Of a DNA stretch of 33,820 nt, positions 22,900 through 31,681 are shown piece after piece. The position numbers and the translations under genes are program-made. Each line of letters begins with the position of its first letter. Within the stretch, counting starts at the first letter, position 1. Source of the DNA: an uncultured Collinsella sp. (GTDB lineage: Bacteria; Actinomycetota; Coriobacteriia; Coriobacteriales; Coriobacteriaceae). Where the stretch lies: the NCBI GenBank assembly GCA_900541035.1, contig UQIN01000024.1, forward strand, positions 1 through 33,820, in the 5' to 3' direction. The notes under the pieces are model-generated. The model saw nothing but the letters and a program-made list of their open reading frames with translations, was not told the origin of the DNA and did not search any database.

Positions 22900-23799
22900 A
22901 TGAGCGAGAACGTGACGAACACCTCCGCGACTGCGTCCGACCAGGCAATCGCGCCTACCATCGAGATCGCCGCCCACGCCGGCACCTGCTACGGCGTGCA
23001 GCGCGCGCTCGACATGGCGCTGGCCGCCGCGCCGCAGGCAGGGGAGTGCACTCAGGTCCATACCTTGGGTCCGCTCATCCATAACCCCATCGTGGTGCGC
23101 GAGCTCGCCGAGGCAGGCGTCGGTCTGGCCGACACCTTGGACGACGCCACATCCGGCACCGTGATCATCCGCGCCCACGGCGTGGTGCCGCAGGTCATCG
23201 ATTCCGCTCGCGAGCGCGGCCTTAACGTCGTCGACGCCACGTGCCCCTACGTGAAGAAGGTCCATGTGGCCGCCGAGCGCCTGGTGCGCGAGGGCTACCG
23301 CGTGGTGGTCGTAGGCGAGCCGGGTCACCCCGAGGTCGAGGGCATTCTGGGCCACGCTGGCAATGATGCGCAGGTCGTGAGCTGTGCCGCCGACGCCGAT
23401 GCCCTGTCGCTCAAGGGCAAGGTGGGCCTCGTTGTGCAGACCACTCAGACCGCGCAGAACCTCGCCGAGGTCGTGGCTGCCATCACCCCGCGCGTGCAGG
23501 AGCTGCGCGTGATCAACACCATCTGCGCCGCCACGAGCGAGCGCCAGCAGGCAGCCGCATCGCTTGCCAAACGCTGTGATTGCATGGTCGTCGTGGGTGG
23601 CAAGAACTCGGGCAACACCCGCCGCCTGGCACAAATCTGTGCCGACGCCTGCGAGCACACGCATCACATCGAGGAAGCTTCCGAGCTTCTGGCCGCGTGG
23701 TTTACCGACGCTCATCACATCGGCATCACCGCTGGAGCCTCCACCCCGCAAGAACACATCGAGCGCGCCGTCGAGCGCATCAAGGAGCTTTGCCGCTAA
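22900..23799 (+). CDS. ispH: 4-hydroxy-3-methylbut-2-enyl diphosphate reductase
   Basis: 299 residues from the ATG at 22900, 2 bp after plsC; an earlier in-frame start would overlap plsC and lacks a better ribosome site. It catalyses the final step of the MEP isoprenoid pathway, using a [4Fe-4S] cluster. The three cluster cysteines are Cys30 (AGTCYGVQRA), Cys115 (DATCPYVKK) and Cys209 (INTICAATSERQ). HTLGPLIHNP (about 54-63), RAHGV (about 91-95) and the catalytic Glu in GEPGHPEVEG (about 139-148) are also clear. Compared with the common GFC.GV form, the first motif is AGTCYGV. Confidence 0.95.
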   Translation: MSENVTNTSATASDQAIAPTIEIAAHAGTCYGVQRALDMALAAAPQAGECTQVHTLGPLIHNPIVVRELAEAGVGLADTLDDATSGTVIIRAHGVVPQVIDSARERGLNVVDATCPYVKKVHVAAERLVREGYRVVVVGEPGHPEVEGILGHAGNDAQVVSCAADADALSLKGKVGLVVQTTQTAQNLAEVVAAITPRVQELRVINTICAATSERQQAAASLAKRCDCMVVVGGKNSGNTRRLAQICADACEHTHHIEEASELLAAWFTDAHHIGITAGASTPQEHIERAVERIKELCR

Positions 23800-23801
23800 C
23801 C

Positions 23802-25244
23802 ATGGACCAGACCGTACCCGCATACGCCGCCGAGGTGGCCGATTACGGGCGCAGCCGCGACCCCGAGCCGGGTGAGGGCGCGCTCGTAAAGAACGTGCGT
23901 CCCGAATCGCCCGCGTGGGATGTGGGTATCGAGCCGGGCATGCGCGTGCTCACGGTCAACGGTGAGCAGCTTACCGACATGATTGTGTGGCTCTGGGAGG
24001 CGGATGACGACACCGTCGAGTTAGAGGTTTCCGATCCGCGCGACGGCACCGTCACCCCTGTAGAGCTCGACCGCTTTCCCGGCGAGGACTGGGGCCTGGA
24101 CTTCGATGGCCCCATCTTCGACGGCATGCGTACCTGCGTAAACGCCTGCGTGTTCTGCTTTATGACGATGCTCCCTAAGGGCGGCCGCTCCACGCTCTAT
24201 ATTCGCGATGACGACTACCGCCTGAGCTTTCTGCAGGGCAACTTTGTCACGCTCACGAACCTCACCGACGAGGACGTGCAAAATGTCATCCAGCGCAACA
24301 TGAGCCCCATGAACGTGTCGGTCCACGCCGTGAGCCCCGACGTCCGCCGCCGCATGATGGGCCGCAACGCCAAGCGCGGCATGGACGTACTCGAGGCCAT
24401 CATGGCCGCCGGCATAGAGATTCACGCGCAGATCGTGTTGTGCCCCGGCATGAACGACGGCGAAGAGCTGGAAAAGACCCTGCGCTTTTGCGAGGAGCAC
24501 GAGCAAATCACCAGCCTGGGCATCGTGCCGCTCGGTTTTACCAAGCATCAGAACCGTTTTAGCTGGTCATACAGCGACAAACCCGAGCTGGCACGCGAGA
24601 CCATCGCCATGATCAGGCCCTTCCAGGACCGTGCCTTCGAGCGCTTTGGCCGCCACACCTTCCAGATGAGCGACGAGTTCTATCTGGACGCCGGCATCGA
24701 TCCTCCTGAGGCGGACTTTTACGACGGTTACCCGCAGTACTACGACGGCATCGGCATGATCCGCTCGTATCTGGACGAGACCGACGACGTGCTTGCCGCC
24801 GACGCCGCGCGCCTGGCCCGCGTCCGCTCTGGCATCGCCCTCCGCAGCCAGCACCTGCTGTGCCTCTCCGGCGCCAGCGCACGCGACACGGTAGCCCGCT
24901 TTGTGGAGTCGCCACAGGGTCTCGCCGGCACCGTCACGGCCATCAAGAACCGCTACTTTGGCGGCAACGTGGACGTGACCGGCCTCATCGTCGCGTGTGA
25001 CATTCTGGAGCAGCTGCCCCAAGATCTGTCGGGGGTTATGCTCTTTGTGCCTAAGCTCATGTTCAACGCTGACGGCATGACGCTTGACGAGTATCATCGT
25101 GACGATTTACTCGCAAGCCTTACCAGTCGCGGCGCCGAGGTTCATGTGGTGTCGACCATGCCGCATGAGCTGCTCGATACCCTGGAGCGCATCCTTGGCA
25201 TTGTGCCCGCAGACTCTAACACTTCCACTGACCCTACCCATTAA
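23802..25244 (+). CDS. PDZ / radical-SAM / DUF512 protein
   Basis: 480 residues from the ATG at 23802, 2 bp after ispH; the longer open frame upstream is a shadow of ispH. A PDZ-like domain (about 25-85, with LTVNGEQLTDMIVW) precedes a radical-SAM CxxxCxxC cluster site in CVNACVFC (Cys112, Cys116, Cys119). The GDF-like RLSFLQGNFVTLTN stretch and the DUF512 C-terminal part (about 280-470) follow. This is the layout of the TIGR03279-type protein, often a neighbour of der. The reaction is unknown. The der ribosome site lies 10 bp after its stop. Confidence 0.9.
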   Translation: MDQTVPAYAAEVADYGRSRDPEPGEGALVKNVRPESPAWDVGIEPGMRVLTVNGEQLTDMIVWLWEADDDTVELEVSDPRDGTVTPVELDRFPGEDWGLDFDGPIFDGMRTCVNACVFCFMTMLPKGGRSTLYIRDDDYRLSFLQGNFVTLTNLTDEDVQNVIQRNMSPMNVSVHAVSPDVRRRMMGRNAKRGMDVLEAIMAAGIEIHAQIVLCPGMNDGEELEKTLRFCEEHEQITSLGIVPLGFTKHQNRFSWSYSDKPELARETIAMIRPFQDRAFERFGRHTFQMSDEFYLDAGIDPPEADFYDGYPQYYDGIGMIRSYLDETDDVLAADAARLARVRSGIALRSQHLLCLSGASARDTVARFVESPQGLAGTVTAIKNRYFGGNVDVTGLIVACDILEQLPQDLSGVMLFVPKLMFNADGMTLDEYHRDDLLASLTSRGAEVHVVSTMPHELLDTLERILGIVPADSNTSTDPTH

Positions 25245-25254
25245 AGGAGAGCAG

Positions 25255-26589
25255 ATGAAACCTATCGTCGCCGTCGTCGGACGCCCCAACGTGGGCAAGT
25301 CCACGCTCGTTAACCGCCTGGCCCAGACCTCGGACGCCATCGTCCACGAGTCCCGCGGCGTCACGCGCGACCGCTCGTACCACACGGCCGATTGGAACGG
25401 CCGCGAGTTCACCATCGTCGACACGGGCGGCATCGAACCGCTCAAGAGCGATGACGTGTTTGCCACGTCCATCCGCGACCAGGCGCTCGCCGCCGCCGAG
25501 GAAGCCGCCGTCATCCTGTTTGTGGTCGACGGCCGCACCGGCGTCACCGAGGAGGACGAGTCGGTCGCTCGCATGCTCAAGCGCTGCGACAAGCCGGTCT
25601 TTCTGCTGGTGAACAAGCTCGACAACCCCGATCGCGAGAACGACAGCATCTGGGAGTTCTATTCGCTTGGCATCGGTGAGCCCACGCCGCTCTCGGCCCT
25701 GCATGGTCATGGCACGGGCGACCTGCTCGACGATATCGTGGCCCTGTTGCCCGAGGAGGAGGACGAGATCGCCGACGAGTTCCCCGATGCGCTGAACGTG
25801 GCTATCATCGGCCGCCCCAACGCCGGTAAGTCCTCGCTGTTCAACCGCATCCTGGGCGCCGACCGCTCCATCGTGTCCAACATTGCCGGCACCACGCGCG
25901 ACGCCATCGACACGGTCGTCGAGCGCAACGGCAAGTACTACCGCATGGTCGACACTGCGGGTATCCGTAAGAAGAGCACCGTGTACGAGAACATCGAGTA
26001 CTACTCCATGGTCCGCGGCCTGCGCGCTATCGACCGTGCCGACGTGGCGCTGCTCGTCGTCGACGCCTCCGTGGGCGTTACCGAGCAGGACCAGAAGGTC
26101 ATGGGCCTCGCCATCGAGCGCGGCTGCGCCATCGTTGTGCTGCTCAACAAGTGGGATCTGCTCGACGACGACCGTAAGCGCGAGGCCTGCATGGAGACCA
26201 TCGACCGCCGTCTGGGCGTTATGGCTCCCTGGGCCCAGTACCTACGCATCTCGGCCCTGACCGGCCGCAGCGTCGAGAAGATCTGGGCAATGGTAGACGC
26301 CGCCGAGAAGACGCGCTCGCAAAAGATCAGCACCTCGCGCCTCAACACGTTCCTCACCGACCTGCGCGAGTTCGGTCATACCGTGGTGGACGGCAAGCGC
26401 CGCCTGCGTATGCACTACGTGACCCAGACAGGCGTCAACCCGCCGACGTTCACGTTCTTCGTCAACCACAGCGATCTGGTCAACGACACCTACCAGCGCT
26501 ACGTGGAGAACCGCATGCGCTCGACCTTCGACTTTGCCGGCACACCCATTCGACTCTTCTTTAGGAAGAAGGAGCAAAAGGATGCATAA
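25255..26589 (+). CDS. der: GTPase Der (EngA), double-GTPase ribosome assembly factor
   Basis: 444 residues, ATG at 25255 with AAAGGAGAG upstream. Two tandem GTP-binding domains act in 50S subunit maturation. P-loops are GRPNVGKST (9-17) and GRPNAGKSS (about 186-194). Both have the DTGG/DTAG switch II and the specificity motif (NKLD at about 120-123 and NKWD later). The C-terminal KH-like domain carries FTFFVNHSDLVNDTYQRYVENRMR. Length and motifs are normal. Its last 8 nt overlap the plsY start. Confidence 0.97.
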   Translation: MKPIVAVVGRPNVGKSTLVNRLAQTSDAIVHESRGVTRDRSYHTADWNGREFTIVDTGGIEPLKSDDVFATSIRDQALAAAEEAAVILFVVDGRTGVTEEDESVARMLKRCDKPVFLLVNKLDNPDRENDSIWEFYSLGIGEPTPLSALHGHGTGDLLDDIVALLPEEEDEIADEFPDALNVAIIGRPNAGKSSLFNRILGADRSIVSNIAGTTRDAIDTVVERNGKYYRMVDTAGIRKKSTVYENIEYYSMVRGLRAIDRADVALLVVDASVGVTEQDQKVMGLAIERGCAIVVLLNKWDLLDDDRKREACMETIDRRLGVMAPWAQYLRISALTGRSVEKIWAMVDAAEKTRSQKISTSRLNTFLTDLREFGHTVVDGKRRLRMHYVTQTGVNPPTFTFFVNHSDLVNDTYQRYVENRMRSTFDFAGTPIRLFFRKKEQKDA

Positions 26590-27265
26590 TCCGATTCTGC
26601 TGACCGCCATCTGCGCCGTGGTCTCGTTCTTTATCGGGGCGATTCCGTTTGGTCTGATCCTGGGCCGCGTGTTCAACCACACGGACATTCGTAAGGCGGG
26701 CTCCGGCAACATCGGCACCACCAACGCTCTGCGCGTGGCCGGCCCCAAGGTGGCCGCGCTCACGCTGCTGCTCGACTGCCTTAAGGGCGCCATCTGTGTC
26801 ATCATCGCCCGCCCGCTCATCGCGAGCGTGGGCTATGGCTTCCCCGTGAGCATCATGGCCCCCGGCGCCGCCGGCGACTGGATGCTCGGCGTCATCTGCC
26901 TGGCAGCCGTGTGGGGTCACATCTTCTCGCCTTACCTTAACTTCCACGGTGGCAAGGGTATCGCCGTGGGCCTAGGCGTGATTCTTGCCTGGTACTGGCC
27001 CATTGGCCTGTCGCTGCTGGGCATGTTCATTGTGGCCGTTGCCATCACCAAGTATGTGTCGGTGGGCTCGCTTGCCGCCGCCATCGGCCTTCCCATCGCT
27101 GCCTGCGCGGTCTTTCCGTACAGCAGCCTGGGCCTCAAGTTTTGCATGGCGATGATCGGCATCACCGTGGTGTGGGCCCATCGCTCGAATATCCAAAAGC
27201 TCATGGCCGGTAAGGAGTCCAAGCTCTCGTTTACCAAGCGCGTCACCGAGCCCGACGATAAGTAG
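26582..27265 (+). CDS. plsY: acyl-phosphate:glycerol-3-phosphate acyltransferase
   Basis: 228 residues, ATG at 26582, overlapping der by 8 nt; the longer open frame runs out of der. It makes lysophosphatidic acid from acyl phosphate and glycerol-3-phosphate in the membrane. Conserved motifs are GAIPFGLILG (about 19-28), KAGSGNIGTTNALR (about 38-51), LDCLKGA (about 64-70) and HGGKGIAVGLG (about 121-131). Five to seven hydrophobic segments are visible. With gpsA immediately downstream, the operon supplies both the substrate and the enzyme. Confidence 0.95.
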   Translation: MHNPILLTAICAVVSFFIGAIPFGLILGRVFNHTDIRKAGSGNIGTTNALRVAGPKVAALTLLLDCLKGAICVIIARPLIASVGYGFPVSIMAPGAAGDWMLGVICLAAVWGHIFSPYLNFHGGKGIAVGLGVILAWYWPIGLSLLGMFIVAVAITKYVSVGSLAAAIGLPIAACAVFPYSSLGLKFCMAMIGITVVWAHRSNIQKLMAGKESKLSFTKRVTEPDDK

Positions 27266-27274
27266 GAGAGAGTC

Positions 27275-28282
27275 ATGAATGTTGCGCTGATTGGCTCCGG
27301 CTCCTGGGGAACCGCCGTCGCCGGCCTAGCCGCCGCGCGAGCCGAGCGCGTGACCATGTGGGCCCATAGCGAGCAAACGGCCGCCGGCATCAACGCCGAG
27401 CACCGCAACCCCCGCTATCTGGTGGACTACGAGCTGCCAGAAAACGTTTTCGCCACGACGGAGCTTGCCCAGGCGCTCGACAGCGCCGTGGCCATCATCT
27501 TTGCCGTTCCTTCGATGCACCTTCGCAGCGTGTGCCATCAGGCGGCACCGTTTATCGCGGACGAGACGCCGGTCCTGTGCCTCACCAAGGGCATTGAGCC
27601 CGAGTCCGGCCTGCTCATGAGCGAGGTCATCGCCAGCGAGATCGGCAACGAGTCGCGCGTGGCGGCACTCTCGGGCCCCAACCATGCCGAGGAAATCTGC
27701 CGCGGCGGGCTCTCTGCCGCCGTCATCGCCAGTGAAGACCAGCAGGTGGGGGAGACCTTTAAGGAGCTACTGCTTTCCACGGCCTTCCGCATCTACCTGT
27801 CGCAGGACATGACGGGCGTCGAAGTCTGCGGCGCCATGAAAAATGTCATCGCCATCGTATGCGGCATCTCCGCCGGTACCGGTGCGGGCGATAACACGCT
27901 CGCCCTCATCATGACGCGCGGTCTGGCCGAGATCAGCCGCCTGGTGCACGCCCGCGGCGGTCTGGCCATGACTTGCATGGGACTTGCCGGCATGGGCGAC
28001 CTTATCGCCACCTGCACTTCGGAGCATTCGCGCAACCGCACCTTTGGCTACGAGTTCGCCCATGGCGTGTCGCTCGACGAGTACCAGGCACGCACGCATA
28101 TGGTGGTCGAAGGCGCCGTCGCGGCCCGCAGCGTCAGCGAGCTCGCCCGTTCACTGGGCGTAGACATTCCGCTCACCTTTGCCGTGGAGCAAACGCTCTA
28201 CAACGGTGTTACTTTGGATAGGGCGCTCGAGATTCTCACCGACCGCGTCCCTTCTCAAGAGTTCTACGGACTCACCGACTAG
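27275..28282 (+). CDS. gpsA: glycerol-3-phosphate dehydrogenase [NAD(P)+]
   Basis: 335 residues, ATG at 27275 behind TAGGAGAGAG. It reduces dihydroxyacetone phosphate to glycerol-3-phosphate for phospholipid synthesis. The dinucleotide fold is GSGSWGTAVAG at about 7-17, the catalytic-lysine region is CGAMKNVIAI (about 187-196), and the SGPNHAEEI segment (about 132-140) is characteristic. GLAGMGDLIATCTSEHSRNRTFG (about 234-256) is the C-terminal hallmark. Nine bp separate it from plsY. Confidence 0.96.
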   Translation: MNVALIGSGSWGTAVAGLAAARAERVTMWAHSEQTAAGINAEHRNPRYLVDYELPENVFATTELAQALDSAVAIIFAVPSMHLRSVCHQAAPFIADETPVLCLTKGIEPESGLLMSEVIASEIGNESRVAALSGPNHAEEICRGGLSAAVIASEDQQVGETFKELLLSTAFRIYLSQDMTGVEVCGAMKNVIAIVCGISAGTGAGDNTLALIMTRGLAEISRLVHARGGLAMTCMGLAGMGDLIATCTSEHSRNRTFGYEFAHGVSLDEYQARTHMVVEGAVAARSVSELARSLGVDIPLTFAVEQTLYNGVTLDRALEILTDRVPSQEFYGLTD

Positions 28283-28300
28283 CGCAGAAAGGCTACTACC

Positions 28301-28972
28301 ATGGGTTCCATCAAAATCGCTCCGTCCGTCCTTTCGGCCGACATGGCCAACCTCAAGGGCGAGCTCGACAAGATCGCCGGCGCCGACTACGTGCACTTCG
28401 ACGTCATGGACGGTCACTTTACCGGCAACCTGACCTTTGGTGTTGACATTCTTAAGGCCGTCAAGCGCTCCACCGATGTACCGGTCGACGCGCACCTGAT
28501 GGTGTCGAACCCCGACGAGACGGTCGATTGGTACGCCGATGCCGGTGCCGACATGATCACCGTGCACTATGAGGCCTCCACGCACCTGCACCGCACGCTC
28601 ACGCATCTTCAGCAGCGCGGCGTCAAGGCCGGTGTGGTGCTCAACCCCGCCACTCCCGTGTGCGTACTCGAGAGCATCATCGACGTTGTCGACATGGTAC
28701 TGCTCATGAGCGTGAACCCCGGCTTTGGCGGCCAGAGCTTTATCCCCGGTACCATCGCCAAGCTACACGAGCTCAAAGCCATGTGCGAGCGTCACGGCGT
28801 TTCGCCCCTCATCGAGGTCGACGGCGGTATTTCTTCCAAGAACATCGCCGAGGTCGTCAAGGCTGGCGCCAACGTGCTCGTGGCCGGCTCCGCCGTATTT
28901 AAGTCCGAGGATCCCGCCGCCGAGGTTGCGCTGCTGCAGAAGCTGGGCAACAAGGCTGCACAGGAGGCATAA
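28301..28972 (+). CDS. rpe: ribulose-phosphate 3-epimerase
   Basis: 223 residues, ATG at 28301. It interconverts ribulose-5-phosphate and xylulose-5-phosphate in the pentose phosphate pathway. A TIM-barrel enzyme: IAPSVLSADMANL at about 5-17, HFDVMDGHF (about 33-41) with metal ligands, VDAHLMV (about 60-66), MSVNPGFGGQSF (about 135-146) and EVDGGI (about 171-176). It sits 18 bp after gpsA and 6 bp before the desulfurase gene. Confidence 0.96.
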   Translation: MGSIKIAPSVLSADMANLKGELDKIAGADYVHFDVMDGHFTGNLTFGVDILKAVKRSTDVPVDAHLMVSNPDETVDWYADAGADMITVHYEASTHLHRTLTHLQQRGVKAGVVLNPATPVCVLESIIDVVDMVLLMSVNPGFGGQSFIPGTIAKLHELKAMCERHGVSPLIEVDGGISSKNIAEVVKAGANVLVAGSAVFKSEDPAAEVALLQKLGNKAAQEA

Positions 28973-28978
28973 ACCCTT

Positions 28979-30157
28979 ATGACCGCAGGTCAAAACCGCA
29001 TACCCGTGAATCTTGACTATGCCGCCTCGACGCCCATGCGCGCCGAGGCGCGTCTTGCGCAGCGCGAATACGACGAAAGTGAGCTTGCCGGCGTCAACCC
29101 CAACTCGCTGCACTCGCTCGGTCGCAAGGCCGCCGCACGCCTGGAAGTTGCTCGCCGCGAGATCGCCCGCAGCTTTGGCGCGCGCGTCCGCCCGTCCGAG
29201 ATCGTCCTGACCAACGGCGGCACCGAGGCCAACCAGCTGGCACTGCTCGGTCTTGCCGAAGGCGCTCGCCAGCGCGACCACAAGCGTAACCGCGTGATCG
29301 TATCTGCCATCGAGCACGATTCGATCCTGGACAACCTGCCGCTGCTGCGTGCCGCCGGCTTTACCGTCGACCTGGTGCAGCCCTGCCGTGCGGGCTACAT
29401 CGAGCCCGCCGCGCTCATCGAGCTGCTCGGCGACGACGTCGCGCTCGTGAGCATCATGGCCGCCAACAACGAGACCGGCGTGGTGCAGCCCATCCGCGAG
29501 CTTGCCGCAGCCGCACATGCTGCCGGCGCCTTATTTCATACCGATGCCATCCAGGGCTACTTACATATTCCGCTCGATGTCACCGAGCTGGGCGTCGACG
29601 CCATGACCGTTGCCGCACACAAGATTGGCGGCCCCGTGGCCTCCGGCGCGCTCTACCTTAAGAACCGCACGCCCTTGCGCCCCCGCATCTTCGGCGGCGG
29701 ACAGGAGGCCGGCCGTCGCGCCGGCACGCAGGACCTGCGCACGCAGCTGGCTTTTGCCGCTGCCGCCTCGTCTCTGGCGCCCCATGTGGCTCAGGAGCGG
29801 GCGACGCTGCAAGCCCTTTCCGACAAGCTCTACGCCACGCTAACGGCCCACCCGCGCATTCACGCCACCATGGGCGACTACGCACAGGCCGATCGTCTGC
29901 CGGGCATGGTTTCCATCTACGTCAACGGCATGGACTCCGAGGAGCTCATCGTCAAGCTCGACGCCGCCGGCTTTGAGGTATCGGCAGGCTCGGCGTGCTC
30001 GAGCGGCAGTATGGACCCCAGCCACGTTTTGAGCGCGATGGGCATCGGTCGCGAGCAGGCATTGGGCGCACTGCGCATTTCCTTTGATGACCGCGTGAAT
30101 CCGGGCGATCTGGACGAATTTGCCCAGACGCTACTCTCGATCGTAGGCGCCGCATGA
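28979..30157 (+). CDS. cysteine desulfurase (NifS/IscS family)
   Basis: 392 residues, ATG at 28979 (a weak GGAGGCATAAACCCTT site precedes). A pyridoxal-phosphate enzyme that takes sulfur from cysteine for Fe-S cluster or tRNA thiolation. The PLP lysine is Lys215 in VAAHKIGGP. The conserved substrate-binding NGGTEANQLAL (about 79-89), AIEHDS (about 110-115) and NNETGV (about 163-168) are seen. The active-site cysteine is Cys340 in GSACSSGSMDPSH. It is class I by its long cysteine loop. Its stop overlaps the next start by 4 nt. Whether it serves Fe-S assembly or thiolation cannot be told. Confidence 0.94.
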   Translation: MTAGQNRIPVNLDYAASTPMRAEARLAQREYDESELAGVNPNSLHSLGRKAAARLEVARREIARSFGARVRPSEIVLTNGGTEANQLALLGLAEGARQRDHKRNRVIVSAIEHDSILDNLPLLRAAGFTVDLVQPCRAGYIEPAALIELLGDDVALVSIMAANNETGVVQPIRELAAAAHAAGALFHTDAIQGYLHIPLDVTELGVDAMTVAAHKIGGPVASGALYLKNRTPLRPRIFGGGQEAGRRAGTQDLRTQLAFAAAASSLAPHVAQERATLQALSDKLYATLTAHPRIHATMGDYAQADRLPGMVSIYVNGMDSEELIVKLDAAGFEVSAGSACSSGSMDPSHVLSAMGIGREQALGALRISFDDRVNPGDLDEFAQTLLSIVGAA

Positions 30158-30963
30158 TCGTCGCCGAGCTTGAGCGCGCGCTGCTGGCACGCTATCCCAA
30201 GACCGATGCCGAGAGTTGGGACCATGTAGGACTCTCCGTCGGCGACCCTGCCGCGGAGATTACCGGTGTTGCCTGCGCACTCGATGCGACCGAAGCCAAT
30301 GTGCACCGCGCCCAGGAGGCCGGCGCCAACGTGCTGCTAACGCATCATCCCATCTATATCAAGGCGCCCGAGGCGTTTTGTCCGTCGGATTCCGCACGCC
30401 CCCAATGCAGCGCGGCGCTCTACGAGGCAGCGCGTTGCAGCGTGAGTATTATCTCGCTCCACACCAACCTGGACCGCTCGCACGAAGCCCGCATCTGCCT
30501 GAGCGAGCTGCTGGGCGCCGCACCCGTGAGCTCACTGGAGCACGTGGACGACCCCGAGACCACCGGCCTGGGCGCGCTTGCAACGCTCAATGACCCGTGC
30601 ACGCTGCGCGATCTTGCCACCCGTGCTGCCACGGCCTTCGGCAGCGACCCGCGTGTGTGGGGCGAAGCCGATCGCCCGTGCCGCACCGTCGCCATTTTGG
30701 GCGGCTCCCTGGGCGACTTTGGAGAGCTCGCCATCGCCGCGGGCGCAGATGTTGTCGTGACGGGCGAGGCGGGCTACCACGTGGCGCAAGACCTTGCCTT
30801 GCGCGGGCTGCCGGTGATCCTGCTCGGTCACGACCGCTCTGAGGAGCCGTTCGTTGATATATTGATGAACTCTGCAGTTGACGCCGGGGTCAACCCCCGT
30901 CATGCGATTAAAATACTGAACCCTTGCCAATGGTGGACTGTGACAAAAGGAGAGAACTTATGA
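30154..30963 (+). CDS. NIF3-family (GTP cyclohydrolase I type 2-like) protein
   Basis: 269 residues, ATG at 30154 overlapping the previous stop (ATGA). NIF3-like proteins are dinuclear-metal proteins of uncertain activity. Metal-site residues appear as VLLTHHPIY (His64, His65 region) and the late GHDRSEEPFVD segment. SWDHVGLSVG (about 21-30) is the start motif, and ISLHTNLDRS (about 100-109) is a further hallmark. The gene is coupled at its end (ATGA) to the zinc-ribbon gene, a pair found together in many Gram-positive genomes. Confidence 0.92.
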   Translation: MIVAELERALLARYPKTDAESWDHVGLSVGDPAAEITGVACALDATEANVHRAQEAGANVLLTHHPIYIKAPEAFCPSDSARPQCSAALYEAARCSVSIISLHTNLDRSHEARICLSELLGAAPVSSLEHVDDPETTGLGALATLNDPCTLRDLATRAATAFGSDPRVWGEADRPCRTVAILGGSLGDFGELAIAAGADVVVTGEAGYHVAQDLALRGLPVILLGHDRSEEPFVDILMNSAVDAGVNPRHAIKILNPCQWWTVTKGENL

Positions 30964-31679
30964 GCGCCGGCGCTACGCTACTCAAGCTGCAACAGATCGA
31001 TTTGGAGCTCGCCCGCAACAAGAGCGAACTTGCCAATATGCCGGAGCTCAAGGAGCTCGCTTCCAAGCGCAAGACCTATGTGAAGCTCAAGTCCGAGATG
31101 ACCAAGCTCTACGCCCAGCGCAAGGATCTGGACATTGAGCTCGACGATCTCAACACCACCGAGATTCAGACCAATAACGCCATCGAGGCTGCCAAGAAGC
31201 GCCACGTCGACGGTTCCGACTACCGCGAGGTTCAGGACCTGGAGAATGAACTCGCCACCCTGGCCAAGCGTCTGGACAAGATTGAGCACACCCGCAAGGA
31301 TGTCGTCATCGCCCATAAGGAGGCGCTCGACCGCGAGGCCCGTGCGCAGGCAATCATCGCCAAGTTCGAGGAGGGCGTGAAGGCCGATACCAAGGCCGCC
31401 CGCGCCAAGGCTGCCGACCTGCAGGCTCAGATTGACGCCGCCGCTAAGGAGCGCACCGCGCTTGCTGCCACGCTGCCGGCCGACGTTCTCACCGACTACG
31501 AGCGTCTGCTCAAGCAGTTCCGCGGCCTGGCCGTCGAGACCATCCAGGGCAACATCCCCACGGTCTGCCACACCGCGCTGCAGGCATCGTCCATGAGCGA
31601 CCTGAACCACGACGGTAGCGAGATTACGCACTGCCCGTACTGCCACCGCCTCCTGGTGCTCCCGAGCAAGGAAGCCTAG
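30960..31679 (+). CDS. coiled-coil protein with C-terminal zinc ribbon (zf-RING_7 / C4-type)
   Basis: 239 residues from the ATG at 30960, overlapping the NIF3 stop by 4 nt; a longer frame starts inside NIF3. A long coiled coil (about 5-180) with regular heptads is followed by a small zinc ribbon (about 200-235). The second pair of ligands is HCPYC. The first pair is reduced: only one Cys (TVCH) is found where the family has CxxC, so the metal site may use His or be incomplete. The role is unknown; pairing with NIF3-family genes is a common neighbourhood. Confidence 0.88.
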   Translation: MSAGATLLKLQQIDLELARNKSELANMPELKELASKRKTYVKLKSEMTKLYAQRKDLDIELDDLNTTEIQTNNAIEAAKKRHVDGSDYREVQDLENELATLAKRLDKIEHTRKDVVIAHKEALDREARAQAIIAKFEEGVKADTKAARAKAADLQAQIDAAAKERTALAATLPADVLTDYERLLKQFRGLAVETIQGNIPTVCHTALQASSMSDLNHDGSEITHCPYCHRLLVLPSKEA

Positions 31680-31681
31680 CG

